Below, in pieces: positions 32,101 to 47,100 of a stretch of DNA of 64,000 bases. The stretch is from NCBI GenBank assembly GCA_036924085.1, contig JAVGWX010000004.1, forward strand, positions 38,166,293-38,230,292, written 5' to 3'. This DNA comes from Ariolimax columbianus (lineage: Eukaryota; Mollusca; Gastropoda; Stylommatophora; Arionidae). The notes beneath the pieces were generated by a model that was not told where the DNA came from, did not search any database, and saw nothing but the letters and a program-made list of their open reading frames with translations. Every line of letters starts with the position of its first letter. Positions within the stretch are counted from its first letter, which is position 1. Made by a program: the position numbers and the translations under genes.

Positions 32101-35100
32101 CTCTCAAAAAGACGATCAATATGATATATCACATGTAGTATAACAAGACGAGAAAAATATTGCAGCATTATTTTAGTTGCGAATTATGCAAATGAGGTCG
32201 CCATTTTGAATATTAATTAGTTCCTGCCTTTTGGGAAAGTAATGCAATTACCGCCATCGGTTGTATTTTGTTCTCCCGAATAAAAAAATGTATGGTTTTA
32301 CAGGTGTTCTGTCACGAATAGCTGAGATAATCAGCATATTGTCCACTCCACTCTGCTTTTCAGATACAAGTTTTCATAGTCCATATTTTTACTCTTCCTC
32401 TATAGCCCCTTTGCGGACTTTTAAGCTAATTTAAATATTAAAAAAATCATAACTTTCGTGGGGATCGACATAGAGACATAGTTGATATATCATTGGATTG
32501 CATTTTTCTGGGGCTTTCTAACAGTTGTATTTGTAATGCTGTAGAGTCAATTTGAAATTTTCATCAAATTACCTATACTATGGCTACTATACTAGTAGTA
32601 GTGTAGTTTAAGTAGTTAGAACAGTGACATCATATCAAAATGTCCAACTACATGGGAAATGATACAAGTATATTACTAATATATATATACTTAGTATATG
32701 AAAATACAGACCAACAGCCCAACTTCATGGTGGAAGCGAAAATACCAGGTATCGATAGAAAGGTTGAAGAATCAGACCATGCATTGAGACAAAAAACCCT
32801 AAAGTATATTAGAGACGCCTATCCTCAACCCATGTGGATGAACGTCTACACAGATGGATCATCAGAGGAAGCATTGAGGAAAGGAGGGGCAGGACTCGTC
32901 ATATTTCTACAGGATGGAACCGTTATAGAAAAAGCAAGTGCTGTCGGGGAGCCCCCCTCGACAAATCTAAGAACAGAGCAACAGGCAATAATTGAAGCAG
33001 TCTAACTATTGGATGAAAAGGGGTTAAAAGATAACAGAATAGTTTTTTTGTGCGACTGCATGGAAATTTTGCAGGCCACACAAAGAGAACCACGAAATAG
33101 TATGGAAAGGGAACTGATATGCCAGCTAAACAAACTCTCAGACCACAATAAAATCACCCTCCAGTGGATTCCAGCTCACTGCGGCATACCTGGTAATGAA
33201 TGGGGGGACAGGCTAGCCAGGGAGGACAATAGTCGAGTTCATCACAGAAACTCATCTAATGGTGTAGACATCAAAGATGCGATCACAAGAAGAAGAAAAC
33301 TGTCACTGATAATACACCCAGCAGCATCATCACAGCATTTGTTAAGACAAAATCATGTAAAGCATCGTGCATTAGCCCTTAGTATAATTAGCACCAGTGA
33401 AGAGTATTTAAGGCTCCTGGTGATCGGGGTTCAACATTCTGGTGCATTTCACATGATTTACGTATTGCTATTCTATAGTTTTCTATATTTATTGTCTGCA
33501 GAACCAAAGAAGAGGCATAGGAAATTGATAGAAGGTATTGATTGTTTGCAGAAAAACAACCTGAATTTAGTAACACTGTCCTCTTATATCATGATGGGAT
33601 TCCTTGGGGCATGAGCACAACATTACATCGAGGTTGAGCTGTATCATTATTTTGGTAGCATAAGCTCAAGTATGTCTGCTTCATTTAACGGATCCCACAT
33701 TTTTCACTTTTCTCAAGTATATTTGTTTGTTTGCTTTGATTTTTTTTTTGGTGGCAAAAAAAAAGGTACAAGACTACCACAACCAGATTCTAGTGTGACC
33801 TACGAAGAGTCCAAAAGGCTTATTAGGGCCAGATAAATGGCCAAATGGGAAACAGAACATACAGGCTACACAAAAAATGATGCCTACTACCAGTTGAACA
33901 GAAGAGAGCAGGTCGTGGTCTTCAGACTCCGCACAGGCCACAACAGACTGAGGTACCACCTATTCAATAAACTGAAAATGGGTGGCACTGACGAATGCAC
34001 TTGTGGTACCAGGAAAATGACCGCTGAACAAGGACCAGAGAAAACACATGTGGCATCACCAGTGGCAACACTAGACAAGCTATATGGCAGTGTCGACAGC
34101 CTCAGGATGACCGCTGCTTTCTTCGAGCAAATACAGGTTGACGTTTGACAGCGTATGAAGAAGAAAACTTTGCCATTGGAGATGAAAGGTTAGAGCCTTT
34201 ATTGTACTGACCCACAGCTTTGTGAGGTCCAGTTCCCATACTTGCTGCCTTTTTCCTTCCGTAACCATTACGGTTTAACAGTTTGAAAATTTTGAAGATA
34301 TCCAGAATGAAGGAATGTGTTACCCACATTGTGAAGACGTAATATATTTTTGGATGTCATAGATTCACACTGGCGATGAAATGAGAAGACCATTTACGAG
34401 TCATCTTCACACGTGACCAGGAATGCAGAGAATGATGTAGTGGGAAAGCAGAACTCAAGGTTGAACAGTTGATATTACTTTTGATGATGATACTATTGTA
34501 CATACTGATGAATTGGTGCTGCGCAGTAAGAAAATGAGATGGCACTTCTCTGTTGAGAGTTATATGTAAGGTTACAGCCAAGTGCATACAAGAGGTGCAT
34601 ACAAGATAACTTGCAGTATCAGAATGTCGATCAATAGGGCCGACCAGCTCAGAGGTGGCTATCTGAAATCTCTTTAACAAGGGCAGTTATTGTATCAAAC
34701 TTTCACTCCTTTCTTCGGAAAACATGGTAGGGATGGCTGCGGCATGAGTGGATAGAAGCATCAAACCTCTAGCAGCTTGTTTGGAACTACTGTTCTTGTC
34801 ATGCTGTGGTTCAACACAATGAAAGAGGCTGACATACTCACCTCAAAGGACTTTATATATTAGTAGAGATGATGGGATCAAGATGCTGAGCAGCACATGA
34901 GCTGCAGCAGTCAGCGACCCATAGCTGACTGCTAGCGTCAGGGCTAGCAAACCAGAGCTGCCAAGACCCTTCTACACCTCTATGCAGTGATCCTGGATAA
35001 CAGGCTGCAACAGAGCAGACTGGCTAAGGAGAAGGGGTCGAAAAGGGAAGGCTAACCGAGTACTAAAAAAATGCCTGCTGCCGAAGATGCATGTGTTGGA

Positions 35101-38100
35101 CCAAAAGGTGCAAATATCGCAGTCAAGCTGTAAACTAGTGACACAGTGCATTCTGTTCTCCTGACCACATCCTGCTACTTGCAAAGCCCTGCTTAGGGCT
35201 TGGTATCGGGAGATTCAGAACAAACCCAGAAGAAGAAGTAGAGGTGTCATTCTGTGTTTTGTTCAATGACCGTATCTTATACATAGACCATGTAGTTGCC
35301 ATACTAGCAATCCACAGACTGCCTATTTTTTAAATTAATTATGGATCAAGCAGAGAGGCATGCCTGAGAGGACAGAGCTGGCTACTTACTCGAACCATCA
35401 GTATCTACAATCTAACCATTTGCTGGGGTCTAAAAGGGCTGAGAAATAAAGGTGACTTGCCCAAGCAGTCTGTGCAGTTGACAGACTAGTCTATTTCTTC
35501 CTCTTCTTCAGTGTTCATTTTGGAAAGGACATTTGTAACATTGTTTCGTAGTTCACAGAGAGACTGCGATAGCTGTGCCTTTCAGTTCAACACATCCAAT
35601 TTCAGCACCGCATTTTTGGGACCGGATTTGCCTTCCCTCTGATGACTATTGTGTTAGCCAGGCTGCATGGTTGCAGTCTGTTTCCAGAGCCATCACTTGG
35701 AAGTTGAATAATGTCTTGATCAGTTATGGGTCACTGACCTTGATGCAAACATCCAGGTATAGATCACTGAGTGCTGTCAGCTCATTCACTGCTGCTGAAC
35801 AAGTTACTGACTGGAACCATCAGCATCCACACCCTCCAAATTTGCTGGAGTCTTAATAGGGCTAAAGAATACCATTTTCTTGCCCAAGTAGTCAGCAGGC
35901 TAGGTCTTTATTTCACCCCCAATAGAAAATAATATATACCTTATTGTGGTTCAATCCTGTGTATGAAGGCTAGAAAACTGGTATTCTAATTGCTCAGGCA
36001 CCTGCTCCTCTGAATTTGATAACATCTGAATGAAATAGATGACAGCTAAGTTTTGGCTGAAGAAAATGCATTTTATTTCTTTGAATGTAAGGAAAATGGA
36101 TTACCTTTTGAACTGTCTTTATTTCTAGATGTGTTAAATGGTTGCCATTGTATTTTGACGCTTGCAAGAAATGGCATGGTAAATCAGTTGAAGTTGCACG
36201 TGTGTGGAAGAACAAGGGCAATAAACTCTTCCAACAGATGAAGTATATCGATGCAATCAGTGCATATACTCAGGTACATAAATTGAAGAGCTGACATTAA
36301 TAGATCTAATGAATGTATCAAAAACAAGTGTCAAATTATGACATAGTTAAAGCAAATACAGACTTAATTAATTGTCATGACAAGAACTTTACGATTTGCC
36401 AATCACATAGTGCTCAACAGCAGAGGCCATCCAACTTTTAAATTTTGTTTGTGTCCTCTATTCCCGAGGCGGTGTGCGTTGCACATTGTTTTAATTTTGC
36501 ATTTGTCGGCCAAGTGCATCCTACTTCGGCATACATTTTATGTAAGGAACTGCTTCCTACTGCATTTTTCTAAAGGTTTGCTTCCCAAGAGTAACGGCCG
36601 GGGCTGTGATTCGGGAGTGAACCTAGCACCTTCGGCTTGTGAGCCATGTCACTTAGCCACTAGCCCACGCCGTCCCCAGCCAACCAAATAAACGCAGCTA
36701 CTCAATGGAGAAGGTAGGAAAGCAGGACTGGAGATGAATGTCTCGAAGACCAAAGTGTTGCACAATCACTTTGCCACTTGTGATCTTCCTTGGTGAATTA
36801 CTATTAGAGGATGTCAACGAGTACATCTATCTTGGGTGACTTCTCACTATGAAGAATAACCTGGAATCTGAACTGACAAGACGTCGCCGCGCAGGTTGAA
36901 CAGCCTTCTTGTCTATTAACACGGTACTGGATAGTTGCCAGGACCTACGAACCTCCCACTTCAATTCCACTGTACTCCCTGCGATGTGCTACAGTGCTGA
37001 AACGTGGACACTAAAAAAATCACTAGAGAACAAATTGAGAGTGATACCGGCCTTCCTTGAGAGACGCTTGGTCTGAATCACTCTCCAGAACCAACATATG
37101 CAAGGTCTCCACAATTCTGACATAAGACGATTGTCTCTGTTAAATGATGCAGTAATCCATGCAGACAAGGCAAAACATAGATGGGCAGGTCACATGTTAC
37201 AACGAAATGATGATCAATGGAGACCAGCAACAGCAGTCTGGTACCCCCTAGGTAAGAAGAGACTGCGGGGAAGACCTTCAATGCATTGGTCAGACTCCCT
37301 TGCTATACGCTGCGACATCCGAGATGCCTCTAGAGGAGTACTTACCCTTCCATGGCCCAAAAATGGGTCCGCTGGAGATAAAGTTGGGACCCGTAGCTAC
37401 ACTGAGGAATGGGTCATCAAGATCAATAACTTTTCAACAGTAAGAACACAAACAAAAATACTTATTCAACAAAAATGATCAGCGACTAAATTGATTTTGC
37501 ATTTTATTATTCTATAAAAGTAGTTTGAAATTTGTGCAACTCACACTTACACTTGTTGTTTATTTGACATTTATTAGCTTTTATCTTACACATGCCACTT
37601 CAGCCTTTTCTTGTCATCAAATTTGTAATATTTGCTAACTTATTCATCCAAATAATGTTATTGACTTAATTTGTTTTACTCGTTCCTCTTCTACCATTGA
37701 ATGTAGAGGACTTGTCTTTTTATTATAGTTTCAAAATATTGGTGCAGCCAGATCTATGCCAAACCCTTCTTAGTTCCTTCACATGACATGCTGGGCAGGT
37801 TATAGTGTAATTATTCTTTTCTCCCATTTAAGGGCCTCATCCACAAGTGTATTAGAGCTTCTATCTACTTAAAAATAACAATCATACAGTGTTTATTCTG
37901 ATTGCTGAGGTCTATTGTGAGGATTTTGGGGGCGGAGTAAAAAGGTCTCTTGCCATTGCCACACACTGCAGATGTTTTTTTATTTTACCTCTGATAAAAA
38001 AAAACAACCTATACCTCACTGAGGATTTGAGTACATGTCCTTATGATCTATAAATTCTTGGATACAGGCTTCCTGTAAGGGGGCCAGCTGTAGTTGAGGC

Positions 38101-41100
38101 ACATGCAAAGCATGCCAAATTGTAAAAGGATGGTTTAATCAAATGTTTTTACTTATATTAACATGTGTTAATTTCTTTTCCTGCACATTCACTTTACTAC
38201 TTTTGTCTGTCAAGTTGTTGTCTCATATTCTGTGACAGAGTTGCATATGTCTCTTATTTCAATTGACAACTATCCTGGAAAATACGTAAAATTTTAACTA
38301 TATATCTCTGGGGAAGTATTTTGAATGTTGAAATTAGGAGTGAGATCATAGAAAGGTAAAGGAATCTTGCTTAGACTATCTCATTTATTATATCTGTCTT
38401 TGTTTTCATATATATACATATATTTGTCACTGGTTTAATTTTGAGCATTCTTGTTGTAGTTCATCCTACTGCAGAGGGGCAATGTAGTGAAGTAGTTATA
38501 TGCATAGCTCGCAACTCAAATTTGTCAGGTTCGGATTCTCAAAACAGCAAAGTCCAACCCATGTGGAAAGTAAACACTTTAAAAAAAATGTGTACTGAAG
38601 TCAGTTGCACTGGCCCATTAGACACAAAACACAGTTCAATACATATAGCCTTAGAAAAATAGGCGACCGCAAAAATAAAAAACTACTGTGAATTATTATT
38701 CTAACTATAAAAAATATGCGTCTCATTTAAATAAATATTAATATTAATCTCATGTTAAAAATGTCAGTCTCTGTGCTCGAATTTTCACAATATATAAAAC
38801 TCTCTTGCTGTTTGTATTTTCAATGAATTACAAAAGTCTAATTGAGTGATTTGCTGAATGTTTTTATTATTCTGCACCATCATCATCGTGGAGGAAGACT
38901 AACGTCGGATGTCCTTTTTAGGGCGCACAAAAGAGTAACCTACTCATTATGGGCATTCGCAAACAACAACAATCATCATCTGCCTTCATTTATCATTTCA
39001 GTAAGAGTGTGAGACCTCTACTACACTTGCATTTATATGCTATTGGGCAGTGGCTTCTTTAGCACTTGGATGAGGTTGTAGTATCATGCACAATCTACCT
39101 TAGTCACCTTTTACAACATGCATAGTAAGATGAAGTGGCCCTCTTCTTTTACTGTTTGTTGTACAATTTTACTTCATTTCATAGTTTTACATTGTAGTTT
39201 TCATCTTTTGTTGCCAGAGTTGTCTCAATGCCCCTGTGAAATCGGGAGATGATTTCTGTCTGAGCCTTGGAAACAGATCAGCTGCTCTTTACTACCTCGG
39301 ATGTTATCAGGTTTCACATTGTTGATATTTGTTTCTTAAAATTGGCTAATTAATTGTAATCTTGTTATTCGGTCATTTAGACTTAGAGATAGTTCATGTT
39401 AGATAACTAGACGTCAGAAATCTGTGACAAAGAGCACATAACAACAAATACAGTTGGAGGCTGTACAGGGAAAGCTGAGATAGATAGGACACACCCTGAA
39501 AATGATACTTAACATTACCAGATAGGGCTAGATTGAAACCAACAGGAGATGAGAAGAGTCGAGAGGTCAAAGAACAGCTGGGGAAGAATGGTAGAAGAGA
39601 CTACTGCAACTGAAGTCTTATGAGCATAGCTCAAGAAGATGACCACAAATAGAAAGAGCATTCATTACAGATTTAAGTTTCAAGGGGGACTAGAAGGATG
39701 GTCAAGTTTGACCTATAGCGACTTTTGTTGTGAAATATTATGTTATGTTCTACTTGTAGTTCCAAAAGGTTGTCAGTTTTTTTGTTTAAATGAACCTAAT
39801 TTCTATTATCAGGAATGCCTCATTGACATAAACAGAGCATTGAATCATAGATTTCCACATGATTCTCTTCACAAACTCTTGGCTAGAAAGACTTCAGTGT
39901 ATATCAAATTAGAACAGAAACTTGAAGCTGAAAACAGTAAGTTATTATATGTGCATAGAACCAAGGTGGGTGAAAGGGGGTGCACTAAATCTTGTATTAA
40001 AGGTATTTGAGAGAAACATGTTTTAGATAATAAAGTTAATCAGGTAGATTAACAACACTTGAAAGATAAATAACGCATTTAGTCAATAGGAAACAATTGA
40101 GCAATTTAAAGATATTTTTGTATTATTGTTGTTTGCGAATGCCCACAATCAGTAGGTTATTATTTTGTGCGCCTTGAAAAGGTCGTTAAGTGGCGGGTTG
40201 CAGTAGCTTACCTCATAATATCCCGAGCGTGTTGATGAAGGTGGACGGGGTTCCTCCAGGCAGTTGTGCTATGCTTGGTTTCATTTGCACGTCGCTCACT
40301 ACTACAGGGATCCCTTACCTCGTTAGCTAGGCTGCCATGAAAACAGCCCGTTTCCAGAGAGGGCTACTAGGAAGCCAAGGTGAGGGTCTTGGCCAGTATA
40401 TTTTGCCTGACCCTGACTAACATGTCCTGATCAGTATATTTTGCCTGACCAGATATTAGTCTTTCTCCCCTTTTGTATTATTAATTCATAGCATTGTTAT
40501 CAAGTGAAATTACATAATACTGCTTCATTGGGTCGGTGGCCCACTGCAACCAATTTCAACAATTGTGTGTAGTCAGGTTTACCTTGCAAAACCTTTGACT
40601 ACTCCAACCTTTTGTTACTGTTCATCAAGACTTTAACCTTCTTTTGTTGAAGATATGCTCCTTTAAAAACAAGCTTTTTGGTTATATTGGAGCACAAGAG
40701 CATTTAACAAAATTTGGATTTTAGACATAAGCTCTGGTACAGCTCTAGAAAACAATGTGCCCTGAAAAGTTCTGCAGTCCCAGTAACCACTGAACTGTCA
40801 AAGACAACTTGTTTGTGCCTTGCCTTATCTCACTACTATCCTTTGACCTGTCTGCTTCTGAGACCCTCCTGGTTAGATTTGCTACCACCAACAAAGCAAA
40901 GGCCGACATCCATCGTAGACGATAATGGCATTATTAATTTTGCTAGCGCTATATTTAGCAAGGATTAACTGCGCTACTTTTTATCCTCACTCTCTCGTTT
41001 CGAGCCGCCCATCCCCAGTGGCAAGTCAAGGACAAGGTGACTAGGGGGCGACTATGAGATGCAGGGGACTCCGCATCAAGCACCCGTGAAAAAGATGTCG

Positions 41101-44100
41101 GAGTCCGAAGTCGAACCCACACCACCTGATCACGAGGCCGACGGCTTAACCTCTTCGCCATGGAATCCTCACCAACATAGGAACACATAAATTCCTCTAC
41201 TGCAATGAGGTTTGAGAAATTAAAGTAGCTATTTCAGAAATGTAATCTAGCAGAGGAGAAACTCAACCATAATTACAATCAAGACATTCTGAGCCTTGAT
41301 TTCTAAATATGAGAGTGAGTCAAAAAGTAACCTTTGTGTTTTCTTATGAACAGAAAATGCTATATTAATGTTATTTTGTTACTCTTTCTCGTATTTAGAC
41401 AAAAATAATGTATTGTTAGTCAAGGACATCATAGACCAAAAATATGATGATAGTTAATGATATAGATAAAGTTCATCTATCTGGAAAATGAGAATGATCA
41501 TATTTCCTTTTTCACTTTACTAATAATATAGGATAACTACTTTCTTTTAGAAAGGCTGTAAAAAAGTATTTGTGTGCTTTGCACTGGTGGTTTATGTAAC
41601 ATTTTGATCCATATTAACAAATCACCAGCCCCTTGTACGATCCTATTAAGCCACCTTTTAACTAAATGCTTATTAGGATGCAGTGGGCTATTCTTTCTTC
41701 CTCACTAAGAGGTCCCAGAATCCACATTGGGTTAGAAAATTACATTTAATGACATCATTGCCAAGTACAGATCCAAATCTTTAGTGCAGTTAAATATTAT
41801 TGCAAAATTATGATGCAAAATGTTGTTGATTGGTGGAGTGTAAAAAATAAATTGTATTTCTGTACATAAATATTGAGGCCTCAAACCTTCAGAGGAACAC
41901 AAGATGCAGTGAATGAGCTGACAACAGCCAGCAACTCATAGCTGGCTGCGTGTATACACATCAGCAAATTTGAACTGATCAAGACCTTATTCCACCTTCA
42001 AGTAGTAGATCTGGAAGAAGGACGGAAACCCAGTCCCATAAATGCAGTTCTGAAACCAGATATATCTGGCTAAACCGTAAACTTCGACAACATCACAAAA
42101 TGTGCTTTGCAGAAGAAGAAACATTAATTGCGTTAATCTGTGTTCGTGGCAGAAGAAGAGCTTCTAAAGTAACTGTATCAGAGACATTATATATGAATAA
42201 GAAGGGACATACTGAAACAGGTCAATGACCAGCTGTTAGATGGTGACACTGTCATCAATGAAGCAGTATAATGCAGACTGATGTAGTTTGGAATCAAATG
42301 TAAATGAAGCATTAAGGGTCACCCGCAATGGTAGACCATGAAGTCTGCAACCATATACAAGGTATAGAAACAATCAGTATCCACACCCTTTGCCATGTAC
42401 TAAAAGGGATTGAGCTGGGCCATTAGATACCTTTGGATCTGTCTAAACTGCTGTGATGTTAATTCAACTTAACATGGTAGAACATTATTGTTCTTAACCA
42501 CATTTGATATTTTGTTTCTTTTGTCTAAGTTGTCATCATTCGTTACGTACTTGGTTTCATACTTGTTTCTGCCTTAAGATGCATTTTGCATGTTTGATAT
42601 TCAGAAATCAAATATTTTGTTTTACAGGCTTTGATGTCTTAAAAGACTTCATAAACAGTAAACAGTTTAGTCTACAGGGTACTAGGAAAGGTAATTTTAA
42701 AATGTAACTCTACAATATGATAATTATTTGTGTTGTTGCGGAATCCACGCATACTTGAGTTTATTTAGCTTGATGTTTCTTTGGTGGTAATTACTCTTAG
42801 CTCCCCAGCTCTGTGTGTAATTTAGAGATATTAATTATTATGTTTATTATTGAAATCCATTTTCTTGAATTCCTTGAAGCAGTCATTGACCACCACACAT
42901 GATGGTAGCAACAAACTCCCACTACTTCTATTAATCTGTAACCAACCTGCATTGGTTCATGTTTTGCATCATATTCTATGGTTCTTTTATATGCTGTATA
43001 TCTCATCTTTCTTCTGGTGTCTGCTTGGTGCTTGTTTTAATATATTCTGAGAAAATGACAATTCCAGTGTCAGTCAGTTGTAATGTGCTAATCATCTAAG
43101 TACCTCCTGGTAAACAGTTCACAGTTGGTGTTCATCTTATGAATTTTCTATAGACAGGCTGTGTGAAAATATAATTTGAACATTTCTTTTTCTTTTACAA
43201 TTACTGAATATGTTGATCGTAATTACTTGCAGTTTTACTTATATGATGTGTACTTGTGTATAGTTCACGTAACATTATGCTAGATTTAATTAACTTATTA
43301 TTGTTGTTTTCTTCTTTGGGTATACTTTTTATGATATAAAACATTTTAATTGTATTTTAGTAAAAGAGTTTGGAGCTCTTTTATTTTCTTAATTTATGTT
43401 ATTCAAATTGTATCATTGAAAAGTGAAAAGATTGATTGATTTAAAAAATTATTAATTTCAGATGACTTTTTGAAAGATGTAGACTGTATGGAAAAATCAA
43501 TCAAGAACTTGTAAGTATTTTTGTGTGCATTGTAGCTTCTTTAGTGTATGCAGATTTTTATATTAGATAAATTTATGTTTGATTTGTTTTCTTTCAAATA
43601 AACTTGGGCGTCAAAGGCCCGAGACTATGTCCATGCATAGCATGTCGACCAAAATCCCTACCAACTTCCCAGGTGGAGCCGTGTATTTTGCAGTCTTGGG
43701 ATGAGGGGCCACGAGGACTGTGTTAGACCAATGTTTGTGTCAGGCTTTCCGTGTCAAGCTCCCTGTTTCCACGTGTCCAGCGGGCCGAGGGTTCTGACTG
43801 TGTCCACCTGTTGGTCAGTGTGACCCTTGCTGTGCTGAGAATATGAGGTTTGGAGGGATATCGTGTAAGGTGGAGGGAGGGGGCAGGCAGGAGGAAGTCG
43901 ACTTCAGTCTGAGCAGAAATGTCCTTGAGTAGTGATAATCTGGACTGAATTCTGGTGTGCAGTTAAGCGGAACATTAAACTCCGTCGTGGACTGGTTTCC
44001 CACGGCTTGAGCCAGGCATGAAATGCAGCATAACAAACAGGAAAACCGGTCAAAAGCATATCAAATCCACAGAATAAAGTCCTTGATACCATCTGGTGAA

Positions 44101-47100
44101 GAAGTTGTGAAATATAATCCAAACAGGAACCACCAAATATCGGAAAACTCAACATAAACACAGGAGATAGTCGAGAGCGTAGTCAAAAAAGGCGCAGCCT
44201 TCTGACTTTTTTTTCACCATTCAGTTGTGAATGAGGAACAGAAAACGTAACGAGTTTATGTATTTTGTTTTGTAATAAACTTATAGTTGGTTTTGACAGC
44301 AATATTGTTAATGCTCTCTGCATTATTTTTGCAGAAACAAGACAACTAAACTGACAACTGAGGACAAAGAAATGCCAGCTGTTTCATTTGGAAGGAATTC
44401 TGTTGTAAGCCAAGCCACAGATGCTGTGTCTTTGAAGTTTACAAATGAAAAGGGGAGGCATTTACTGGTAAAACTGTTTTACATTATCATCAATAAAATA
44501 ATTCATAATAATTCACTGGACAATTATAAAATCTAGACTGCTCACATCCTATCAGTAAAACTGATTTCATACATTTGTTGGATGCAAAAGAAAGTTTTTA
44601 TTAAGCAAAGCTTAGCTGCATTTTTCTTCTTATTTGTTTTGTGAGTTGACTTTATCTCATTATAAATATGACAAATTTATTGACCTGGTCTCGAGGTTAA
44701 GGTGTCCGCCTCGAGTGTCGTAGGTCGCTGGTTCGAATCACGGTGCAGACCAGGATTTTTTCACATGTATCCTCTGGTTGTTGTTGTTTGCGAATTCCCA
44801 CAATGAGTAGGTTACGCTTTTGTGCACATTAAAAAGGATATTAAGTGGCGGGTTGCAGTAACTTTCCTCACATCACAAGCATGCAGATGAAGGTGGACCG
44901 GGCTCCACCAGGCGGTTGGGTTATGCTTGGCTTCATCTGCGTGTCACTCACTACTAAAGGGGATCATGTCAATCTCTCACCTCATTAGCCAGACTGCCAT
45001 GAAAACAGCCCGTTTCCAGGGAGTGCTACTAGGAAGCCGAGGTGAGGGTCTTGGCCAGTATGTTTTGCTTGACCCTGACTAACATGTCTGATCAGTATAG
45101 TTTGCCCGACCAGACATTAAGTCTTCCTCTCTCAGATCTTCTGGTAAAAATTCCCCTGATCTCTGGGTAGTGAGATCGGACTCCTGTGTTCAGTGTCGAG
45201 CACTTTAAAAATTTCTTGTCAGTTGAAAATTGAAAAGAGTAGGCTTAATGGCCGCTGAGTGTAAAGTCAAATTTTAGTAGTCTTCTTTTTTTTTTCAAGT
45301 AGACATTTGATTGACTGCTGCATTCTAAATAATTATGTTTTTAGGAAATACTATCAGTTCTGTTGTTTTGCTATTATATACAAAATAGCATTATTTTCTG
45401 TAGTATAATGTTAAACTAATTGTGAAATCTTCACTATTTCGATCTACACAGTTATGACATTTTTAGTACTTGTTACATATTATTATATTAGTTTGTAACA
45501 GAGATGATAATAGATTCACTGCCACACTGAGAGAATATCATCAAAAAGGAGAAACAGTGAGGTCTATCCTAACTTCCTTTCAGTTCTTGGCATTGCACCT
45601 TGATATTTACACATCTCAGGGTGGAGGCTCTCTCCAGGGAAGGTCTATGAAATTTTAAAAATCATAGAGGAGTTTGAAATGAACTGATTTTCTGCTAGAA
45701 AGGTAAAAATTTGTCCTATGACGATACAGTCATAGAGGTTGAAGTTGTTCATTGTGCTAGGTCATCAGACCAGTTCCCTTGTTTGCTGTCTTGGCTGCCA
45801 TTTTTACTCCTGGGTTAAATTAGCACTTGCATCACCATTTACCAGAACCAAGTCCCTTTGCTGCAAGTGACGAGAGCTCTAGCTGCTGATAAAATAAATC
45901 AGATACATGATTTGTCACTGTTTAATTCTTCAGAGGTCACTGATTGCAGTCATGAGTGTTCTCTTGTGACTTTGAAAGTTTTTAAAAACAAAAGATTATT
46001 TTGAAAGATCTTTGAAAGGTTATCTGTTTTTGTTTTTTTTGGTTGTTGTTTTTTTTTTTGCGTTCGTCTAATTTCTCTAATCCCCAAGGCGGTGTGCGTT
46101 GCACTGTGGTTTTTATTTTTGCGCCTGTCGGCCCAGTGCATCTGACTTCAGCATGCATTTTATGTAAGGGTCTGCTTCCTCCTGCATTTTCTAAGGGCTT
46201 GCTTCCCCGGGGTAACGGCCGGTGCTGTAATGGGAATCGAACCCAGCACTTTCGGGTCGTGAGCCGTGCCACTTAACCACTAGGCCACGCCGTCCCCGGT
46301 TATCTGTTTAAACTAAAACGGTTAGTCAGACTCATTTAAATATGCTATGTTTTTCTAGGCCAACTGTCACATTCCTAAAGGGTCAACGATTATAGTTGAG
46401 CGACCTTTTGCTGCAGTGTTACTACCTGAGCATTATGAAACACACTGTCATTATTGCTTCTCCGGCCTTCCTCTTACAGCCATTGGGTAAGTTACTTTCA
46501 AATATATCATATTTTACAACAGCTGCCACATTAGATCTGGTTAGAGTTTGAAAGCTACATCAAAGACTAGTTACAATTTGAGATGAAAGGAAATGACACT
46601 GATATCACTGTATGAAAAATTAATAATTGTCAAAAGTATATTGTACATCAATATTATCATTACAGAGCAAGAAGTTGCTATAGATTAGAGGTAAAGCAGA
46701 ACTAGGAAAGCTCCAGAGATCCTCAACAACTGCGGAATCACAGGAAATTAGAGAGCTGATACTTTAGCCAATGATAGCATTAAAAAGGCTCAATTTAATC
46801 ATTGAGTACCATATAGAGAGAAGACGCAATTCACCAACTTAAAAGAAATCAACAAACTACCTTATTTCACTTGAGAACTGGTCACTGCAGATTACTAGAA
46901 CATCTATACCGACTAAAAATATCACACACAGATGAGTGCCTATGTGGAACAGGGGGCCAAAATTTTGATCTCATTCTTCAGGAATGTCCACACTGTAGGG
47001 AAATGAGATACCAGACCTGGCCAGAGAGTGCGGAGCTGAGACAAAAACTATGGGGCAGCCGCTCCGACCAGGTGCATGGCGACTGGCCTGCAGACTAAAG

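Larger units (their letters stand above)
29425..32582 (+). mobile_element. 3.14-kb element with inverted termini and 7-bp target duplication
   Basis: Element 29432-32575. The flanks are identical 7-mers TACTATG (29425-29431 and 32576-32582). The termini are imperfect inverted repeats: the left end is TAGGTACTTCGAT and the complement of the right end is TAGGTAATTTGAT, 11 of 13 matching. Inside are a TATA box (29584), a donor (GAG|GTAAGT, 29691), an acceptor (TTTCTAG, exon from 30459), and ORFs not related to the LINEs here. The structure suggests a cut-and-paste DNA transposon. A 7-bp duplication and TAGG- termini are near hAT-like values (usually 8 bp), but I recognise no transposase. It sits in SMYD4 intron 1, in the sense direction. 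Confidence 0.6.

Noticed and set aside
46043..46276. 77-residue ORF
   Set aside because: Lies inside a tRNA-derived SINE and repeats in other copies at 36.5 and 50.8 kb.
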